In this document: positions 60,820 through 64,000 of the stretch, one piece after another
Position numbering within the stretch: position 1 is the first letter of the stretch
Layout: every line of letters starts with the position of its first letter
DNA from: Pseudomonas oryzihabitans
Lineage (GTDB): Bacteria; Pseudomonadota; Gammaproteobacteria; Pseudomonadales; Pseudomonadaceae
Direction: 5' to 3'
Assembly (NCBI RefSeq): GCF_007665395.1
Contig: NZ_VDND01000001.1
Location: 62,001-126,000, forward strand
Length of the DNA stretch: 64,000 nucleotides
Made by a program: the position numbers and the translations under genes
Notes under the pieces: model-generated
Seen by the model: only the letters and a program-made list of their open reading frames with translations
The model's database searches: none
What the model was told of the DNA's origin: nothing

Positions 60820-60849
60820 CTTTTGTTCTCCGAAAGCCAAGGGTGGGGG

Positions 60850-62370
60850 TCAAGCCAGGGACACGTCCTTGAGGAAGGCCTCGACGCGTGGATGCTGGCC
60901 GTTACGCAGTACCTGGGGCGCGTCGTCGCAGACCACGCGGCCCTTTTCCATGAACACGATGCGGTCCGAGACCTTGAAGGCGAAGTTCATCTCGTGGGTG
61001 ACGATCACCATGGTGATGCCCTCCTGGGCCAGGGCCTCGATCACCTGCAGCACCTCGTTGACCTTTTCCGGGTCCAGGGCCGAGGTGGGCTCGTCGAACA
61101 GCATGATCTGCGGCCGCATCATCAGCGCCCGGGCGATGGCCACGCGTTGCTGCTGGCCGCCGGAGAGCTGGTGCGGATACTTCCAGGTGTGGTCGAGCAT
61201 CCCGACCTTGTGCAGCAGGGCGTAGGCCTGCTGCCTGAGCGCCTCGGGGTGGTCGAGCCGGTGGTAGCGCGGGGCGAGCAGCAGGTTGTCCAGCACCGTC
61301 AGGTGAGGGAAGAGGTTGAAGCTCTGGAACACCATGCCGATGTCCAGGCGATGCTCGCTGTGCTCGATGAAACGCGACTTCTGGGCGCCGTCCTTGTGCA
61401 GGTGGATGAAGGGCTGGCCGTTGATGCGGATCTCGCCGTTGTCCAGTTGCTCCAGGCCGTTGAGCAGGCGGATCAGGGTGGTCTTGCCCGAACCCGAGGG
61501 ACCAATCACCGACACCACTTCACCCGGCTGTACCTGCAGGTTGACCGAGCCCAGCACCTCGACGTCGTTGTAGGCCTTGTGCAGGCGGGCGGCCTGCAGG
61601 GCCGGGATGGCGGCGTCCCATTGCGGGCGGGCAGCGGCCGTCGAGGCCTGGGTGGCCAGCGCCAGCACCTCGGCGTCGGGCGTGCGCACCACCTTGCGCT
61701 GGGTGACGTCGAGGAAGCGCTCCAGGCGTTTGAGCAGGAAGTCGAACAGAGTGACGATCAGCACGTAGTAGAAGGCCACCGCCACCATGGTCTCCATGAC
61801 CAGGAAATTCTGCGAATAGAGGCGCTGGCCGACCATCAGGATCTCGGTCAGGGAGATCACCGAGACCAGCGAGCTGAGCTTGACGATGGAGATGTATTCG
61901 TTGGCCAGCGAGGGCAGGGCCACCCGCAGCGCCTGGGGAATGACGATGCGCCATTGGGTGCCGAGAAAGCGCAGGCCGAGCGCCCGCGCCGCTTCGCCCT
62001 GGCCCTTGGGGATCGACAGCAGGCCGCCGCGGTGGATCTCGGCGACATAGGCCGTCTCGCTGATGACCAGGCCGATCAAGCCGGCCCAGAAGGGGTCCGC
62101 CAGCACCACGGAGGTGGCCGGTACCGCCTGTGGCAGGTTGTAGATGAAGATCAGCAGGACCAGCAGCGGTACGCTGCGAAAGAACCAGATGTAGCCGCGC
62201 GCCGGGAGACTGAGCGCCGGATGGCGTGACTGCTTGGCCAGGGCGATGAAGAAGCCGAGCGCGATGCTGATGATCCAGGTGAGGGTACTGAGTTTGATGA
62301 CCGTCCAGGTTGCCAGCCAGAATTGAGTGTCGCCGATCAGGCTGAACATGTAGTTCCAGTCGAAAGTCAT
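60850..62370 (-). CDS. Amino-acid ABC transporter, permease fused to ATPase
   Basis: A 506-residue fusion. Residues 1 to about 220 form a HisM/GlnP-type permease (YIWFFRSVPLLVLLIFIYNL and IPQALRVALPSLANEYISIV). After a variable linker, about residues 245-506 form a GlnQ-type ATPase with GPSGSGKTT, LSGGQQQRVAIARAL and IMLFDEPTSALDPE. Most systems use separate genes, so permease and ATPase stoichiometry is fixed here. It is the first gene of the minus-strand operon. ATG 62391 is an alternative start; neither has a clear RBS. Confidence 0.9.
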   Translation of the reverse strand: MTFDWNYMFSLIGDTQFWLATWTVIKLSTLTWIISIALGFFIALAKQSRHPALSLPARGYIWFFRSVPLLVLLIFIYNLPQAVPATSVVLADPFWAGLIGLVISETAYVAEIHRGGLLSIPKGQGEAARALGLRFLGTQWRIVIPQALRVALPSLANEYISIVKLSSLVSVISLTEILMVGQRLYSQNFLVMETMVAVAFYYVLIVTLFDFLLKRLERFLDVTQRKVVRTPDAEVLALATQASTAAARPQWDAAIPALQAARLHKAYNDVEVLGSVNLQVQPGEVVSVIGPSGSGKTTLIRLLNGLEQLDNGEIRINGQPFIHLHKDGAQKSRFIEHSEHRLDIGMVFQSFNLFPHLTVLDNLLLAPRYHRLDHPEALRQQAYALLHKVGMLDHTWKYPHQLSGGQQQRVAIARALMMRPQIMLFDEPTSALDPEKVNEVLQVIEALAQEGITMVIVTHEMNFAFKVSDRIVFMEKGRVVCDDAPQVLRNGQHPRVEAFLKDVSLA

Positions 62371-62761
62371 CGCTGCAGGACCCGTTGCCATTCATTGAAG
62401 AGTGCGTGATCGAGGAAGCACGCCTGTCGCTCTAATTACAGAATTGGCAATCGGCCGACTTATCGTCAATTAACAAATTACGGGCCTCTGTATAGTTCGA
62501 TCCTATACAGGAAGTTCGAGTGAGGCCGGGACTTTTCGCGGCGCCCCAATACAGGGCAATGTGCCGCCATTGCTATCGAGAGCGCAGGATTTTGGTGCAT
62601 TTTGCACCGGCGTGCGATCCCTCGGACGAGGTGAAAGGGCGCTCATTTCAGCGGCTTAGCACGCCGGTGCGATAGCGTAAGTAGGCTTGGCACAGCTTTC
62701 GCTTCGATGAATAAGGCTATGCAAAAGTCCTGGCTGAAAAGTTTTTTCCTATAGGCGATTC
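62371..62761. promoter_or_regulatory. Divergent control region with palindrome and sigma-54-like motif
   Basis: This 391-bp AT-richer gap separates the operon from the divergent LysR gene. GGTGC-ATTTT-GCACC at 62594-62608 is a clean dyad, a candidate LysR operator. TTGGCACAGCTTTCGCTT (GG at 62689-62690, GC at 62701-62702, ten bases between) resembles a sigma-54 -24/-12 promoter directed at the LysR gene, though the -12 box reads TCGCT. I see no gene. Confidence 0.5.
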
Positions 62762-63724
62762 GTGACGCATTTTACGCTCAGGCAACTTCGTTATTTCGTG
62801 GCGGTAGTAGAGGAAGACAGCATCGTCGAGGCGGCGCGGCAACTGCATATATCCCAGCCGTCGATATCCGTCGCCATCAAGAATCTCGAAGAAAGTTTCG
62901 AGCAGAAGTTGTTCGTTCGCCATCACGCCCAGGGTGTCTCCCTGACCGCGAGTGGCCGCCGACTCTATGAAAAGGCCAAGGAATTGCTCCGGCTTTCCCA
63001 TGAGCTGGAGCAGAACGCCCGCGCGGAAAGCGAAATGGTCTCGGGGACGGTGGCCGTGGGTTGTTTCGAGTCGGCGGCGCCGCTCTACCTGCCCAAGCTG
63101 GTCGCCGGCTTCAAGCGGCTCTACCCGGAGATCACCATCCAGCTGCACGACGGCGAACAGCATGAATTGATGCACGGGGTGCACCGTGGGCGCTTCGACC
63201 TGGTGTTCCTCTACGACCTGGAGCTGGGCGATTCCATCACCAAGGAAAAGCTCAACGCCCCGCACAAGCCCTATGCCTTGCTGCCCATCGCCCACCCCCT
63301 GGCGCGCAAGAAGGCGGTGACGCTCAAGGAGCTGAGTCGCGAACCCATGATCCTGCTGGACGTGGTGCCCAGCCGTAACTACTTCATCGATATCTTCAAG
63401 GAGAAGGGCTACCACCCCACGGTGGCCTACAGCTCGCCTTCCATCGAGATGGTGCGCTGCATGGTGGGGCAGGGGCTGGGCTTTTCCGTGCTGGTCACCC
63501 GCCCGACCACCGACATCACCTACGACGGCAAGCGCCTGGCCCAGGTCAACATCCACGACGACATGCCGGCCTCGACCTTCATCATGGCCTACCTGCGCAA
63601 CAACGAACCGACCAAGGCGACGCGCTTGTTCATGGATTATTGCCGTAGCGTCGATCTCTCGCCGCTGGCGGCGGACCCAGAGTCGCGCGGAGCTGGTGAT
63701 AGCGCGAGCCAGGGCACGGAATAG
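62762..63724 (+). CDS. LysR-family regulator of the PhyH/FMO operon
   Basis: A 320-residue LysR protein with a GTG start (MTHFTLRQLRYFVAVVEEDS). The HTH is SIVEAARQLHISQPSISVAI, and the effector domain begins VSGTVAVGCFESAAPLYLPK. It is divergent from the permease-ATPase gene and is its likely regulator. The C-terminal tail after FMDYCRSVDLSPLA is low-complexity and may be dispensable. No strong Shine-Dalgarno is seen; GGCGATTC precedes the GTG. Confidence 0.9.
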   Translation: MTHFTLRQLRYFVAVVEEDSIVEAARQLHISQPSISVAIKNLEESFEQKLFVRHHAQGVSLTASGRRLYEKAKELLRLSHELEQNARAESEMVSGTVAVGCFESAAPLYLPKLVAGFKRLYPEITIQLHDGEQHELMHGVHRGRFDLVFLYDLELGDSITKEKLNAPHKPYALLPIAHPLARKKAVTLKELSREPMILLDVVPSRNYFIDIFKEKGYHPTVAYSSPSIEMVRCMVGQGLGFSVLVTRPTTDITYDGKRLAQVNIHDDMPASTFIMAYLRNNEPTKATRLFMDYCRSVDLSPLAADPESRGAGDSASQGTE

Positions 63725-63759
63725 AGCGTTCGCGCTGGTCGTCGAGGTTTTTCGTAAAG

Positions 63760-63778
63760 TAGAATCAATATCATTCAG
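63760..63778. promoter_or_regulatory. Possible Fur box upstream of the sigma factor gene
   Basis: TAGAATCAATATCATTCAG matches the 19-bp Fur consensus at 11 positions by my count and lies 26 bp before the sigma factor ATG. FecI-type sigma genes are usually iron-repressed by Fur, so position supports the call; the match itself is modest. Confidence 0.4.
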
Positions 63779-63804
63779 GCATCATTGACCAGGTGGCTAG
63801 CGGC

Positions 63805-64000
63805 ATGAGTGATATGGCTCTCGAGTCCTCGCGTACCCTCCAGACCCTCTATCGTGACCACAGCGGTTGGCTACAGGCCTGGCTACGTCGCCGGTTGGGT
63901 AGCGAGTGGGACGCGGCCGATCTCAGCCAGGAGACTTTCCTGCGGTTGGTGCGCAATCCCCAGGTGCTGGGCGAGTTGCAGGAACCCCGCGCCTATCTGC
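63805..64000 (+). CDS. FecI-type ECF sigma factor, 5' part (runs off the window)
   Basis: The first 65 codons of an ECF sigma-70 factor are present, starting MSDMALESSRTLQTLYRDHS. Region 2 is recognisable as GWLQAWLRRRLGSEWDAADL, then SQETFLRLVRNPQ, with the D-L-x-Q-x-T-F-L-R pattern of FecI-like proteins. These sigma factors activate TonB-dependent siderophore receptor genes and are usually followed by a FecR anti-sigma gene and a receptor gene, which would lie beyond the window. Confidence 0.85.
   Translation, partial: MSDMALESSRTLQTLYRDHSGWLQAWLRRRLGSEWDAADLSQETFLRLVRNPQVLGELQEPRAYL

Noticed and set aside
59932..62229. 765-codon plus-strand frame antisense to the PhyH and ABC genes
   Set aside because: The composition is shadow-like (rich in G, A, H, Q, V), with no domain. 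The opposite strand carries clear PhyH, permease and ATPase motifs.
62594..62608. NtrC-type site
   Set aside because: The known NtrC site has GCACC then GGTGC; here the order is reversed (GGTGC then GCACC), so the dyad is real but not an NtrC match.

Overview
The window is high-GC, gene-dense bacterial DNA that looks like an accessory, catabolism-rich stretch of a Pseudomonas chromosome. The evidence is the sulfonate (tauD-type) scavenging operon, the DmlR/DmlA/DctA set, GabT/GabD, an OhrR-type regulator, a FecI-type sigma factor, many LysR regulators, and short interspersed GTAGGTTGGGCT/AGCCCAACCTAC repeats. A species in the P. oryzihabitans/psychrotolerans lineage is plausible, but that is inference. 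I see no rRNA, tRNA, CRISPR array, prophage or intact insertion sequence.

Layout. (1) 1-6.5 kb: sulfur scavenging, with a TauD 3' end, a DszC/SfnB-type flavoprotein, a sulfonate-type ABC transporter with two permeases, and a second, complete TauD. (2) 6.9-16.2 kb: mixed housekeeping and signalling genes (desaturase, SolA-like oxidase, channel-like protein, Fsr-type exporter, OhrR-like regulator, MFS, chemoreceptor, diguanylate cyclase). (3) 16.5-22.4 kb: CdaR plus glycerate kinase, then DmlR/DmlA/DctA for D-malate or tartrate use. (4) 22.5-25 kb: a secreted protein, a Fic protein with an unusual array of operator-like half-sites, and a GNAT protein. (5) 25.1-38.6 kb: a co-directional catabolic block made of an aldehyde dehydrogenase, a HAD hydrolase, an amine oxidase, a Dpp-type ABC transporter with fused ATPases, a three-subunit HcnABC/opine-oxidase-like flavoenzyme, and an ArgE-like M20 deacylase. 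A 95-bp promoter-like module occurs twice here in exact register. (6) 38.9-44.5 kb: a lower-GC islet holding an MFS carrier, LysR, a HalD/BesD/ArpA-like Fe(II)/2-oxoglutarate oxygenase, a DddP-like M24 enzyme and an orphan glycine-betaine-type binding protein. A 139-bp fold-back (MITE-like) element lies between the oxygenase and the M24 gene. (7) 44.5-54.4 kb: GhrA-like reductase, bicupin, Lrp, a HAD homologue without its nucleophile, GabT, GabD, LysR, a three-domain oxidoreductase and a GST. (8) 54.5-62.4 kb: a minus-strand operon (amino-acid ABC transporter with fused permease and ATPase, PhyH dioxygenase, class II aldolase, flavin monooxygenase, Rid protein, DUF1028, M20 deacylase), controlled by a divergent LysR. 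(9) The right edge enters a FecI-type sigma factor gene.

How the genes may work together. Three separate loci (regions 5, 6 and 8) share one plan: a dedicated uptake or binding protein, one or more oxygenases or flavin oxidases, and a metallohydrolase (M20 or M24). I infer pathways for modified amino acids, opines or betaine-like compounds of unknown identity. The best candidate for an undescribed system is region 6. Its M24 enzyme has all six metal ligands of the DMSP lyase DddP at the same spacings, but appears to lack the aspartate proposed as DddP's catalytic base. It is paired with an oxygenase of the radical halogenase family that keeps the hydroxylase-type HxD motif.
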